A stretch of 64,000 bases of DNA. It comes from Lentisphaeria bacterium. Lineage in GTDB: Bacteria; Verrucomicrobiota; Lentisphaeria; Victivallales; Victivallaceae. Every line of letters starts with the position of its first letter. The stretch's first letter is position 1. The notes beneath the pieces are model-generated. The model had not been told where the DNA came from. It worked only from the letters and a program-made list of their open reading frames with translations, and made no database searches. Positions 1-8,467 of the stretch are shown piece after piece. The stretch covers positions 1 to 64,000 of the forward strand of contig CAAGED010000056.1 of assembly GCA_900768505.1 (NCBI GenBank). Direction: 5' to 3'. Both the position numbers and the translations under genes were made by a program.

Positions 1-97
1 ACGCGAATTTTCAATTCGCTCTTGTTAGTTGCCCGCCCGCTGGATGACATGTGGGGAGCTTATTCAGCCCCCACACCCCCGAAGCAGGGCGCGCGGC

Positions 98-149
98 CCT
101 GCACCACGCCGCTTCCGCTTCGCGAAAGCGGCTTCTTGCGCTGACGCGG
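98..149 (+). repeat. 52-bp dispersed repeat, copy A
   Basis: Identical base for base, in the same orientation, to 7064-7115. The centre can fold: GCCGCTT pairs with AAGCGGC around an 11-base loop, and the overlapping CCGCTT can pair with AAGCGG instead. Both copies lie 3' of a minus-strand gene (stnC here, mraY at copy B). The bases just after the repeat are also similar in both copies (AT-rich, with a shared ATTAT core). Read on the minus strand it gives an open peptide rich in Ala, Lys and Arg, which explains spurious small ORFs over it. Confidence 0.85.
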
Positions 150-268
150 AAAACATTATATTTGTCTTGTAAGATAAATCGTCTGATTTTGTCAGCCCAC
201 AGAAGATGTTAAATATTCGAGGGAGCTTGCATGTTGAAAAACAATCAATTGCGCATTTTACCCCAGGT

Positions 269-297
269 AGGATTGATTTGTGCAACAAATCGATCCT
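269..297. other. Strong intergenic hairpin
   Basis: AGGATTGATTTGT (269-281) and ACAAATCGATCCT (285-297) are inverted copies with 12 of 13 positions matching and a 3-base loop. Neither side is followed by a T-run, so it is not a typical intrinsic terminator. It lies just beyond the stnC terminator and could be a 3' RNA structure or part of a mobile-element remnant. Confidence 0.5.
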
Positions 298-314
298 CGG
301 AGCAGGGATTTTGC

Positions 315-354
315 AAAAAAAAATGGGAGTAGCACTACTAAGCACATTCTCCCA
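315..354 (-). terminator. Rho-independent terminator of stnABC
   Basis: On the minus strand TGGGAG (354-349) pairs with CTCCCA (329-324) across a 19-base loop, followed at once by a run of nine T (323-315). It starts about 28 bases after the stnC stop codon. Confidence 0.75.
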
Positions 355-382
355 CTTTTAAATTATCTTGATTAAGGTAATT

Positions 383-2419
383 TTATTTCTTGATTCGCCA
401 ATCCAATGCACCTACCGGGCACTCTTTTATACAAGCACCACATTCACTGCAACTGGTCGGCAAAACCTCGTCAAATGCCGTTGATACCGTGGTGAAATAA
501 CCACGCTTTTTCAACGAGAACAATGACTTATTTATCACTTCTGAACAAATCTTTACACAAACTCCGCATTTTATGCACTTGCCGCGATCCCTAATAATGG
601 TTTCATGACGGTTATCGTATGCCGCCGGAATTTTTTCCCCGCTGAATGTATCCGGGCAAGCTCCGTATGCTTCAGAATATTTTTTGAGCATGCATTCACC
701 CTTGGCAGTACAACTGCACTCAATGCAGCGTTCGCCCTCTTTCATAATCTGCTCCGGAGTCATTGTGGCACAAACTTCCTTGAACGAATGTTTACGCTCC
801 TCCAAATCAATGAATTTAAGCTGCTGCCGCGGTTCGTTGGAGACATCATCCCGCAAAAATACCAGATTTTCCGGCTTCAGACTCTGCCAATGACCACGTG
901 AAACGTTGATTATCGGCTCAATTTTAGTTTCGGTACCGCGGATGAAATCCACCACGCCGTTTGCCGCAACCCGCGCCGCTCCAACCGCTTCAACCACCGT
1001 TGCCGCACCGCTTACGCAATCGCCGCAGGCAAAAATATTGCCAGCAACTTGCATGTTTACCGGATTTACCACAAAATTTCCCCGCTTGTCCAAATTGATT
1101 CCTGCCACTGGAATTGTGCTTTGACCAATTGCACCTATAACCATATCAGCTTCCGTATCAAATTCACTGCCGGCGACCGGAACCGGACGACGACGGCCGG
1201 AAGCGTCTGCTTCTCCTAATGCCATCCGCTGGCAGGTAAGGATCATTTTGCCGTTTTCACTGCGTAAAGAGACCGGGGCAACCAAAAATTCAAACTTGAC
1301 GCCCTCTTCACGTGACTCATGAATTTCAATCTTTTCCGCTGGCATTTCCGCCTCGGTACGACGGTAGAAGCAGTAAACCTCTTCCGCTCCGATTCGCACG
1401 GATGTACGCACGCAGTCCATTGCGGTATTGCCGCCGCCGACAACAATTACCTTTTTCGGCTGCTTACTGTAACTGTTGTTGTTCAGTGCCACTTCACGGA
1501 GAAAATCAATGCCGTTTACCGCCAAATTATCGCCTTCGCAACGCATTGACGAAGCTTTCCAGCAGCCGGTGGCTAAAATTACGGCATCATAATTCTTGCT
1601 TAAATCTTCCAACTTCAGGTTTTCACCCAATTTGCAGTTGAAATTGAATTTAACTCCCATCTTCTCAAAGTGGGCGATTTCTCGATCCAGCACCGCCTGT
1701 TTAGGCAGACGATACTCCGGAATTCCGTAACGAATCATTCCTCCCATTTTGGGCATTTGGTCGAAAATATCTACTTCAACTCCCGCCAGACGCAGAAAAT
1801 ACGCAGTGGAAAGACCAGCCGGACCGCCGCCGACAATGGCGACTTTGTCAATTGATTCAGATGGAATTTCTTCCATATACTTGTCATAATAAAGATCCGC
1901 CGCCAAGCGCTTAAAGTCATTGATTGCCACCGGTGAACCGTAAATATTTTTACGGCAATCTTTTTCGCAGAAGCGGGGGCACACCCGGCCTATACTCATC
2001 GGCAGCGGAATACGCTGCTTGATAATCTTTAAAGACTCCAGAAATTCTCCTTTGCGGCCGGCACGCACATACTCTTCCACATTGGCATGCGCCGGGCAGG
2101 CAACCGTGCAGGGTGCTTCGCAATCGCCGTTATGCTCGGACAAGAGCAAATTCAATGCAGTTTGCCGCATGGTACGAACTTCACTGCTGGAGGCATCGAT
2201 TTCCTGACCCGGTGTCGGACAAGCCGAGCAGGAGGGGAGAAAACGGCCGCTCTTCAAATCTTTAACGATGCAAACAAAGCAAGAGGTCGTCTTGCTGATC
2301 TTTTTATTGGAGCAGAGTGTCGGAATTTCAATGCCGTTTGCACGCGCGATTTCGACGATGGTTTGCCCCTTTTCGGCGCTGACGGTCTTTCCGTCAATGA
2401 TGAATTCGAACTTACTCAC
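383..2419 (-). CDS. stnC: StnC-like NAD(P)H-binding FAD/iron-sulfur subunit
   Basis: A 678-residue protein. It has a plant-type 2Fe-2S domain at the N-terminus (Cys 36, 47, 50, 64), a GltD-type Cys-rich linker (about 100-165), an FAD Rossmann fold with GGGPAG near 195, and an NADP-binding GGGNTAMD near 320. Three 4Fe-4S-type Cys clusters end it (about 560, 611 and 656). This order (NuoG-like start, NfnB/GltD-like middle, ferredoxin-like end, no hydrogenase H-cluster) matches StnC of the Sporomusa-type transhydrogenase, where it would be the NADP(H) site. I chose the GTG at 2419, which overlaps the stnB stop by 8 bases and has AAGGTGAGG about 9 bases upstream. A GTG at 2434 is also open but is worse placed. 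An NADPH-linked partner of another bifurcating enzyme is the main alternative. Confidence 0.82.
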   Translation of the reverse strand: MSKFEFIIDGKTVSAEKGQTIVEIARANGIEIPTLCSNKKISKTTSCFVCIVKDLKSGRFLPSCSACPTPGQEIDASSSEVRTMRQTALNLLLSEHNGDCEAPCTVACPAHANVEEYVRAGRKGEFLESLKIIKQRIPLPMSIGRVCPRFCEKDCRKNIYGSPVAINDFKRLAADLYYDKYMEEIPSESIDKVAIVGGGPAGLSTAYFLRLAGVEVDIFDQMPKMGGMIRYGIPEYRLPKQAVLDREIAHFEKMGVKFNFNCKLGENLKLEDLSKNYDAVILATGCWKASSMRCEGDNLAVNGIDFLREVALNNNSYSKQPKKVIVVGGGNTAMDCVRTSVRIGAEEVYCFYRRTEAEMPAEKIEIHESREEGVKFEFLVAPVSLRSENGKMILTCQRMALGEADASGRRRPVPVAGSEFDTEADMVIGAIGQSTIPVAGINLDKRGNFVVNPVNMQVAGNIFACGDCVSGAATVVEAVGAARVAANGVVDFIRGTETKIEPIINVSRGHWQSLKPENLVFLRDDVSNEPRQQLKFIDLEERKHSFKEVCATMTPEQIMKEGERCIECSCTAKGECMLKKYSEAYGACPDTFSGEKIPAAYDNRHETIIRDRGKCIKCGVCVKICSEVINKSLFSLKKRGYFTTVSTAFDEVLPTSCSECGACIKECPVGALDWRIKK

Positions 2420-4148
2420 TGCAGTAACCCTCACCTTTATTTACCCGGCTGATTGCATGTTTTGGACAAGCATCCAAACATGAATTGCAACGGGTGCATT
2501 TAGCATTATCAATTACAAAATCGGCGCTGATGGCGTTTACCGGACAACCTTTGATACAAAGCCCGCATTTGATGCATTTTGCCTGATCAAGCTGAAGATC
2601 AATCATACTCTTGCATGCTTTTGCAGTGCAATGTTTTTTGTTGACGTGATCCAGATATTCGTTGCGGTAATAACGCAGCGTGGCCAAAACTGGATTCGGC
2701 GCAGTTTGACCCAGGCCGCAGAGCGCGCCTTTGCGCACCTTGTTTCCCAAATCCTCCAGTAAATCCAAATCCTTTTCGCAGCCGTTACCGGCCACAATGC
2801 GCTCCAATGCTTCAAACATCCGCTTGGTTCCAACACGGCAGAAGGTACACTTGCCGCAGGATTCACGGTGAGTGAAATCCAGAAAATATCGAGCAGTTTC
2901 CACCATGCAGCGGTTCTTGCTGATAACAATCATACCGCCGGAGCCCATAATCGCCCCTAAACTGCGCAAGGAATCGTAATCCACCGGAGTGTCAAAAAGT
3001 TCCACTGGAATACAACCGCCGGATGGGCCGCCGGTCTGCACCGCTTTTACCTCGTTGCGATCGGCGCCTCCAATGTCAAACACAATTTCGCCCAAGGTGA
3101 TGCCCATCGGCACCTCCACCAAGCCCGGATATTTCAAGTCGCCTGCCAAGGCAAAAAGTTTGGTTCCCTTACTGCCGGCGGTTCCAACTGAGGCGTAAGC
3201 CGCCCCCCCCTCGTTTAGAATTAACGGAACGTTGCCGAATGTTTCAACGTTGTTGATCATGGTGGGATAACCCTTCCAGCCGCTATCCGTCGGGAACGGC
3301 GGGCGGAAGCGTGGAGTACCGCGGCGACCTTCCAGAGAGTTAATCAAGGCGGTCTCTTCGCCGCATACGAATGCGCCGGCACCTTCCTTGATGATAACTT
3401 CCAATTCCCGGCCGTTGATTACATTCAGCTTATGTTCGTAAATCTGCCCGATGGCAATATTGAGGTGTTTGATTGCCTTGGGATATTCCGCCCGGCAGTA
3501 GATGAAAAGCTTGGTTGCTCCGGTGGCGTAGGCGGCGATAAGCATGCCTTCCAATACCTGATGCGGCACGCTCTCCATCAACGAACGGTCCATAAATGCG
3601 CCCGGGTCGCCCTCATCCGCATTGCAAATCAAAATCTTCTGCTCCGCATCTTTCTTTGCCGCCAGAAAACCCCACTTGTTTCCGGTGGGAAATCCGCCGC
3701 CGCCACGGCCGCGCAATCCGGAAAATTTTACCTCATTAATCACATCCTCCGGTGCCATTTTGAGAGCTTTTTTCAATCCCTCGTAGCCGCCGTGAGCCAG
3801 ATAATCGTCAAAATCGGTGGGAACCACTTTGCCGGCGAGCTTCAATACCTTAATCATCTCCTTCGAGGCACGGCCTTCGTGAATTTTGAAGCGCCCGCTC
3901 TCTCCCAGCGCCAAGATGTTGTCAATTGCTTTTTCGTTGGCTTTTACGTTGGAATAAAATACTGAACCATGTTTGGTAACCACTTCCACCAGCGGTTCGG
4001 CGTAGCAGTGGCCGATACAACCGGTTTCGTCAATGGTCAACCCGTTGGCGCGCTCCTTGAGCATTTCGTAGACCGGCATACCGCCGGCGGCGACGCCGCA
4101 GGATGCCAAGCCGACGCGAATCTTTACAATATCGGAATTGATACTCAT
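2412..4148 (-). CDS. stnB: StnB-like NuoF-family flavin/iron-sulfur subunit
   Basis: A 578-residue NuoF/HydB-type protein. It has a thioredoxin-like 2Fe-2S domain at the N-terminus, an FMN/NADH site (GRGGGGFPTG near 150 and CNADEGDPGAF near 178), and a 4Fe-4S site CGKCTFCRVGT near 431. Two ferredoxin motifs lie at the C-terminus (CIKCGLC near 526 and CTRCNSC near 556). In HydABC and Stn complexes this subunit holds the flavin where electrons are bifurcated between NADH and ferredoxin. The start overlaps the stnA stop as ATGA, so the three genes are probably translationally coupled. NuoF homologues also serve formate dehydrogenases and hydrogenases, but no catalytic subunit for either is encoded here. 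Confidence 0.88.
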   Translation of the reverse strand: MSINSDIVKIRVGLASCGVAAGGMPVYEMLKERANGLTIDETGCIGHCYAEPLVEVVTKHGSVFYSNVKANEKAIDNILALGESGRFKIHEGRASKEMIKVLKLAGKVVPTDFDDYLAHGGYEGLKKALKMAPEDVINEVKFSGLRGRGGGGFPTGNKWGFLAAKKDAEQKILICNADEGDPGAFMDRSLMESVPHQVLEGMLIAAYATGATKLFIYCRAEYPKAIKHLNIAIGQIYEHKLNVINGRELEVIIKEGAGAFVCGEETALINSLEGRRGTPRFRPPFPTDSGWKGYPTMINNVETFGNVPLILNEGGAAYASVGTAGSKGTKLFALAGDLKYPGLVEVPMGITLGEIVFDIGGADRNEVKAVQTGGPSGGCIPVELFDTPVDYDSLRSLGAIMGSGGMIVISKNRCMVETARYFLDFTHRESCGKCTFCRVGTKRMFEALERIVAGNGCEKDLDLLEDLGNKVRKGALCGLGQTAPNPVLATLRYYRNEYLDHVNKKHCTAKACKSMIDLQLDQAKCIKCGLCIKGCPVNAISADFVIDNAKCTRCNSCLDACPKHAISRVNKGEGYCSE

Positions 4149-4594
4149 TTGTTGCGATGCTCCTGCAAAATTTTCATTGTTTTACGACGATCGAGTTTGG
4201 CGAAGATTTCGCCGTTGATGCTCATAACCGGAGCCAGACTGCAGCAGCCGAGGCAGGCGACAGTTTCCAGCGAAAAAAGTCCGTCGGACGTGGTTTCGCC
4301 ATCCTTGAGATTCAATTCGGAAGTAACCCAGTCGAGCACCTTCTCTGAACCCTTGATGTGGCAGGCCGTTCCATCGCAAACGCTGATGCGGTATTTGCCC
4401 GGTTTTTTGCGTTTGAATTGCGCGTAGAAGCTGATAACACCCTCCACTTCCACCACCGGCTTGTCGAAATATGCCGCGACGGCGCGCAAGGCTTCGTCTG
4501 ATACAAAACCCTCGGTGGTTTGTACCAACTGCAACCCCTTAATCAGGTTGCTCGGATCGCGATCAATCCGATTTAAAAAATCATATTTTCCCAT
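4145..4594 (-). CDS. stnA: StnA-like NuoE-family 2Fe-2S subunit
   Basis: A 149-residue NuoE/HydC-type protein, of normal length for the family. A helical N-terminal part is followed by a thioredoxin-like fold with the four 2Fe-2S cysteines in CDGTAC and ACLGCC. It is the first gene of the operon, preceded by GGAGTG about 13 bases before the ATG. It would pass electrons between the StnB flavin and the other clusters. Alone it cannot be told from HydC or HndA; the Stn assignment comes from stnC. Confidence 0.88.
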   Translation of the reverse strand: MGKYDFLNRIDRDPSNLIKGLQLVQTTEGFVSDEALRAVAAYFDKPVVEVEGVISFYAQFKRKKPGKYRISVCDGTACHIKGSEKVLDWVTSELNLKDGETTSDGLFSLETVACLGCCSLAPVMSINGEIFAKLDRRKTMKILQEHRNK

Positions 4595-4694
4595 AATGTC
4601 GGTTTCACTCCAATTTGTTATTTTGTAAATACCGTATTAAATCTTCTCTTTCCGTCAAATATTGCCAAACAAATAATTTTGTATAATTTTGAAA

Positions 4695-5549
4695 TTACAA
4701 TTTGCTTACTACAATCGATTTCAATTGTGAAAAACTTAGGTTGCAAAGCGAAACAATCGCTTCGTTTCCTTCGATTTTTATTAATTTTCTGTCAGCCAAG
4801 CCGTCTAATATATGCCAGCAACCACTGTCACCCAAAAATAACTGCTTCTCATAATTGTCCAATTTTTTAAAAATTTCAATCGGAGTTGCCGCACCGGATT
4901 TCAATATATCCAAAATGTTCAACTCGGTTTGTGTAAGTTCTCCCGGTGGCGGCATTTCGCATAGCAAGCGCATACAATCATATTCATAACAATCGTGCCA
5001 GGACAAAGTTATACTCTCTGCCGCCGCTGCGAAAGCTTCCCGGCCCGCCGCATAAGCCTGGTACAATTGAGCAGTCAATATTAAATCATTCGACCCGATA
5101 ATTTTTGATTCATCAATTTTTTGTTTCCAATATTCGGGTGTTTCCCTTATCAAATCATCGTCTAAAATCAGTTTCAGCTCCGGCAACTGCCCCGCCGGGA
5201 TTTTAGATAATTTCCAGAAAATCCGCATCAGCAAACCGAAATCATAAATACAGCGATCAAAAAAAAGATATACCAGATCATATTTTTTCAAATTGTCGGC
5301 CTGCAGAGCTTCCTCCATATATACCAAATATTCTTTTATCGACTTGATGTCCAATTCCGGGACGGTCTTGACCAGAAACTCCGCCCGGTGCTGACTCCAC
5401 AACTGACAATCCCAGGACAAATCAATTTTACCAAAACTTGGCAGGTAGTTTTCCCGCCAGACCAATACTTCGCCCGGGAATTTGCCATTGCGCCAATCTT
5501 CAGCCATGCAATCGCCATTAAATATATTCAATATTCGGTGGTTTTTCAA
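4695..5549 (-). CDS. DUF1835-like protein
   Basis: About 284 residues, of unknown function. The N-terminus reads ILNIFNGDCMAED then GEVLVWREN, the usual start of DUF1835 proteins. A middle motif (YDLVYLFFDRCIYD) corresponds to the family's acidic stretch, and LTQTELNILDIL followed by a winged-helix-like end matches the family C-terminus. The reading frame stays open for 93 codons upstream, but that part lies in the end of the permease gene and is not conserved-looking. I therefore place the start at the TTG at 5549, just before the domain, 43 bases after the permease stop; no clear Shine-Dalgarno supports it. No partner for its function is evident in the neighbourhood. Confidence 0.65.
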   Translation of the reverse strand: MKNHRILNIFNGDCMAEDWRNGKFPGEVLVWRENYLPSFGKIDLSWDCQLWSQHRAEFLVKTVPELDIKSIKEYLVYMEEALQADNLKKYDLVYLFFDRCIYDFGLLMRIFWKLSKIPAGQLPELKLILDDDLIRETPEYWKQKIDESKIIGSNDLILTAQLYQAYAAGREAFAAAAESITLSWHDCYEYDCMRLLCEMPPPGELTQTELNILDILKSGAATPIEIFKKLDNYEKQLFLGDSGCWHILDGLADRKLIKIEGNEAIVSLCNLSFSQLKSIVVSKL

Positions 5550-5592
5550 ATTTTTATTCCATTTTATTTCGTTATTTATAATTGACTTATGC

Positions 5593-6519
5593 TTATATCG
5601 CCTTGGATTTGGGTTCTTCGTAAGCCGCTGTCGCCTTTTCGTTCCTAGCTCGCTGTGCCAACTGAAACGCATTCCACAAATTGTGCCAGAGGACATAAAA
5701 AGTAGGCGCCAATGCCACAATTGGCGAAGCATATTCCAGTGCCAGGCAAACGGCCAACCCGGTATTTTTCTGACCCAGCAGTTGACTGCACTCCCTTCGC
5801 AAAATTCCTCGTTCCAGCAGATACCCAACCGAAAAATTAGCGGCGCAAATCACCAGAGACAACAAACCCATTTCCAGTGTAATCAGCTTGGAAATATCCG
5901 GATTTTGCTGCAGGTAGAGTGCCGTTTTGCCGGCTACCAGAATAATGGTCAACAACCAGGCAGAAAATGAAATATTGCCCGACACCCGGTTGAACCCGGC
6001 ATCAGGACGATAGAAAAGTCTTATCAGCAACGCCAGTGCAAATGGGAGCAAAATTAAAAATGCCGTATATTCAAAAACTGTTAAAAACATTTGCATTGAA
6101 AACTCACTGCCGCTGACCAGTGGCCATAAAAGCGGGAAAACAAAGGCTGCCAACAGATTATTCATCAACAACCCCGTGGCGGCAAAATTAACGTTTCCTC
6201 CTAAAAAAGCGATAATCACCGGAGAGGCAGTGGCGCTGGGAGTAATGGCGGTAATAAATGCCGCCAATGCAAATTTTTTCTCAGCGCCCCAGAAAAAAAT
6301 TCCAAAAAAGAGCAAAGCGATTAAAATGTTTGCACCCCAAACTACAAAATGTTGACGCCTGAATCTCAATTCCTTGAAATCCAGCCGAAGAAAAATCAAC
6401 AGAAGCATGGTTTGAATCAAATATGGCAACAAAAAAGCCGCCTCGCCAATCCGGTAGAAAACAAATCCCACAATGAATGAAAAAATCAGCAACATAGGCT
6501 TTAAGAAAATTTTCAACAT
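5593..6519 (-). CDS. Bile acid:sodium symporter family permease
   Basis: About 308 residues with nine or ten hydrophobic segments and little else, the size and profile of the BASS (SBF) family of Na+-coupled organic-anion transporters. The stretches AFITAITPSATASPVIIAFLGG and, later, GQKNTGLAVCLALEY resemble the two crossover-helix regions of the fold. The substrate cannot be inferred: members carry bile acids, pyruvate, pantoate or other anions. The frame is open from 6594, but the ATG at 6519 gives a normal membrane-protein N-terminus (MLKIFLKPMLLIFSFIVG). It is probably cotranscribed with the DUF1835-like gene. Confidence 0.7.
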   Translation of the reverse strand: MLKIFLKPMLLIFSFIVGFVFYRIGEAAFLLPYLIQTMLLLIFLRLDFKELRFRRQHFVVWGANILIALLFFGIFFWGAEKKFALAAFITAITPSATASPVIIAFLGGNVNFAATGLLMNNLLAAFVFPLLWPLVSGSEFSMQMFLTVFEYTAFLILLPFALALLIRLFYRPDAGFNRVSGNISFSAWLLTIILVAGKTALYLQQNPDISKLITLEMGLLSLVICAANFSVGYLLERGILRRECSQLLGQKNTGLAVCLALEYASPIVALAPTFYVLWHNLWNAFQLAQRARNEKATAAYEEPKSKAI

Positions 6520-6901
6520 AATATGCAGTATACTCTTTACATTTTTGTAAATTAACTTTACAATTTTGAAATAATAATAGCTTAAACAATACACTCAAAG
6601 CAGCATGGACGCAAATCAATATTGCTAATTATGCCAAATTTTTTCAATTTTTTGTGTTTTATGACTTTTTTTGTGGATGAGTAAGAGAAAAAATTTTGTG
6701 TTTGCAATTTTGCTGATTAGAATATTACTGGTATTTCGTTAAATAAATTAATGGTTCAAATATCATTTATTGCCGGATAAAGTTTTGGTTCAGTGGCATA
6801 TAACAGCACGCCTAATTCGCCGGGAGTGCATAAAATTTTGATATGTAATGGTACTCCAGCGTTATGCACAATCCAATTGGCCGGGATTGACAGGATGAAG
6901 C

Positions 6902-6934
6902 AAAAAAAATCCCGTGGATGGCGACTGGGATTTT
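6902..6934 (-). terminator. Probable terminator downstream of mraY
   Basis: AAAATCCC (6906-6913) and GGGATTTT (6927-6934) form an 8-bp stem with a 13-base loop. On the minus strand the stem is followed by further T residues (6905-6902). It lies about 240 bases past the mraY stop, leaving the 52-bp repeat in the mraY 3' region. Confidence 0.5.
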
Positions 6935-7063
6935 ACACTTCAGGTATTGCAGTTAAGAATAACACATTTAATGGCAAGCTGCAGTTTTTCCGCATTGCTT
7001 GTGCAATTATGTTACTGAAGTTTTCATGTTCGGTAAATTGGTGGAGGCGGTGTGATTGTCAGT

Positions 7064-7115
7064 CCTGCACCACGCCGCTTCCGCTTCGCGAAAGCGGCTT
7101 CTTGCGCTGACGCGG
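7064..7115 (+). repeat. 52-bp dispersed repeat, copy B
   Basis: Perfect copy of 98-149 in the same orientation, about 7 kb away, with the same internal hairpin options. It lies between the mraY stop (7172) and the hairpin at 6902-6934, again on the 3' side of a minus-strand gene. Confidence 0.85.
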
Positions 7116-7171
7116 CAAATATTATTTTGTGAGTTGCTGCGGAGATGATTTTCGAGACGGCAAAATGTTAA

Positions 7172-8398
7172 TTACTTCAGCAGATTATCCCAATCCACAA
7201 AAAATCGTATTTTTAATGTTGCCAGCGCCAGCAAGGCGCAGATTCCCGACAATATCCAGAAGCGCACAATAATTTTGGTTTCCGGCCATCCTTTGCGTTC
7301 AAAATGATGGTGAATCGGTGTGCAGAGAAAAATCCGTTTTTTGAATAATTTGTATGAGCAAACCTGCATCAATACCGAAAGCCCTTCAATTACAAATACT
7401 CCGCCGGCGATTAGCAATAATCCTTCTTGACGCACCAGCACCGCAATTAAGCCAATTGCACCACCCAGCGGCAGACTGCCCGTATCTCCCATGAACATGG
7501 ACGCCGGGTAGCAGTTGAACCACAAAAATCCGGTACAACTGCCAATCATTGCCGCACCGAATACCACGGTTTCGGCACATCCGGCAATGTAGGGCAAACC
7601 TAAGTATTTGGAGTAAACCAAATGCCCGGTCAGGTAGGCGATGATAATAAAGGCAAATGTGCAAAAAATGGTTACTCCGCTGGCCAGCCCGTCTTTCCCG
7701 TCAGTTAAATTGACCGCATTGGAGAAGAAAACCACCGAAACTGTTGAGATGACCAGCACCCAGGGTGACATCCATATATACGGCGAAACAAACGGCAGCC
7801 ACAACTGCTGCAAATAATCCTTCGTTCCCGGCAGTGTATCCAGAAAGAGAAATACACTGCCGGTTACCAGAAATTGCAGCAGCATCTTCTGCATGGCCGG
7901 CAAACCGCCACGTCCCCGTTTTTCTTTGGCGGCTTTGGCGGCGGCTTCAATCTCCATTTTATGCGCCGGATCAGCCTCCACACGCATTCGGGTTTCGATT
8001 TCGCATTTGGTGTTGACACGGGCCATCTTCAGCTTGAGATAATCGTCTAAAAAACCGATCATCATCAGAAAAAAAACAAAATAAATGGAGACAAGGGCGA
8101 TCGGGTTGATCAATTCGCACCAGAGTACGCTGGATATGATAATTGATCCGACAATGAGAAAACCGCCCATACTGGGGGTTTTTTCCTTACTGCGGTCGAT
8201 ATATTTCTCCTCAAATAATCCGTCATATCGTCCGGCGCTTACATTGTAATGTCGTTTCAATATTTTTAAAATGCGGGGTGCCAGCAACATTACAATTAAA
8301 AACGAAGTTACCAACGCTCCAAATGCCCGAAATGACACATACCCGAATAAACGCAACGGCGAAAATGAATCACACCAATTTGCCAACAAATACAACAT
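7172..8398 (-). CDS. mraY: Phospho-N-acetylmuramoyl-pentapeptide transferase
   Basis: A 408-residue multi-pass membrane enzyme that attaches UDP-MurNAc-pentapeptide to undecaprenyl phosphate, making lipid I for peptidoglycan. Signature motifs are present: FLDDYLK near 118, NLTDGKDGL near 233, MFMGDTGSL near 302 and the HHHFE loop near 364. It is about 45 residues longer than E. coli MraY. The excess is a charged, Ala/Lys/Glu-rich insertion just after the DDYLK motif, on the cytoplasmic side. The frame is open to 8446, but the ATG at 8398 gives MLYLLANWCDSFSPL, with AAGGGAAG upstream. No other mur gene is nearby; it follows pfk at 69 bases, an unusual pairing. Confidence 0.93.
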   Translation of the reverse strand: MLYLLANWCDSFSPLRLFGYVSFRAFGALVTSFLIVMLLAPRILKILKRHYNVSAGRYDGLFEEKYIDRSKEKTPSMGGFLIVGSIIISSVLWCELINPIALVSIYFVFFLMMIGFLDDYLKLKMARVNTKCEIETRMRVEADPAHKMEIEAAAKAAKEKRGRGGLPAMQKMLLQFLVTGSVFLFLDTLPGTKDYLQQLWLPFVSPYIWMSPWVLVISTVSVVFFSNAVNLTDGKDGLASGVTIFCTFAFIIIAYLTGHLVYSKYLGLPYIAGCAETVVFGAAMIGSCTGFLWFNCYPASMFMGDTGSLPLGGAIGLIAVLVRQEGLLLIAGGVFVIEGLSVLMQVCSYKLFKKRIFLCTPIHHHFERKGWPETKIIVRFWILSGICALLALATLKIRFFVDWDNLLK

Positions 8399-8467
8399 TG
8401 CCCGTTTTACTTCCCTTCTTAGAAAACACGTTATTGAAAAAAACAAAAATACTTTTTTTATAATCTC

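Larger units (their letters stand above)
1..382. other. Intergenic region with repeat and hairpins
   Basis: No convincing gene is seen here. The stretch holds, in order, a short perfect hairpin at the window edge (arms 3-9 and 13-19), a 52-bp dispersed repeat (98-149), a strong hairpin (269-297) and the terminator of the stn operon (315-354). A 93-codon minus-strand reading frame runs through it, but it spans both the repeat and the terminator stem, so it is probably not translated. What lies to the left of the window is unknown. Confidence 0.6.
6520..7171. other. 652-bp intergenic region downstream of mraY
   Basis: No supported gene. It contains a terminator-like hairpin (6902-6934) that would end leftward transcription from mraY, and copy B of the 52-bp repeat (7064-7115). 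A 105-codon plus-strand frame at 6793-7110 ends inside the repeat, has no good ribosome-binding site and crosses the hairpin, so it is not called. The promoter of the permease gene should lie in the AT-rich part near 6520-6780. Confidence 0.5.

Noticed and set aside
64..345. A 93-residue minus-strand small protein
   Set aside because: It spans the 52-bp repeat and the stn terminator stem; no ribosome-binding site or recognisable family was seen.
383..4594. HydABC-type [FeFe] hydrogenase
   Set aside because: There is no H-cluster subunit with its signature cysteines; the third subunit is a GltD-like NADP-binding protein.
5550..5828. N-terminal extension of the DUF1835-like protein into the permease gene
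   Set aside because: The extra 93 residues (Trp and Cys-rich) are a shadow of the permease frame; the domain starts just after 5549.
6793..7110. A 105-residue plus-strand small protein
   Set aside because: It crosses a terminator-like hairpin and ends within the repeat; its composition is not protein-like.
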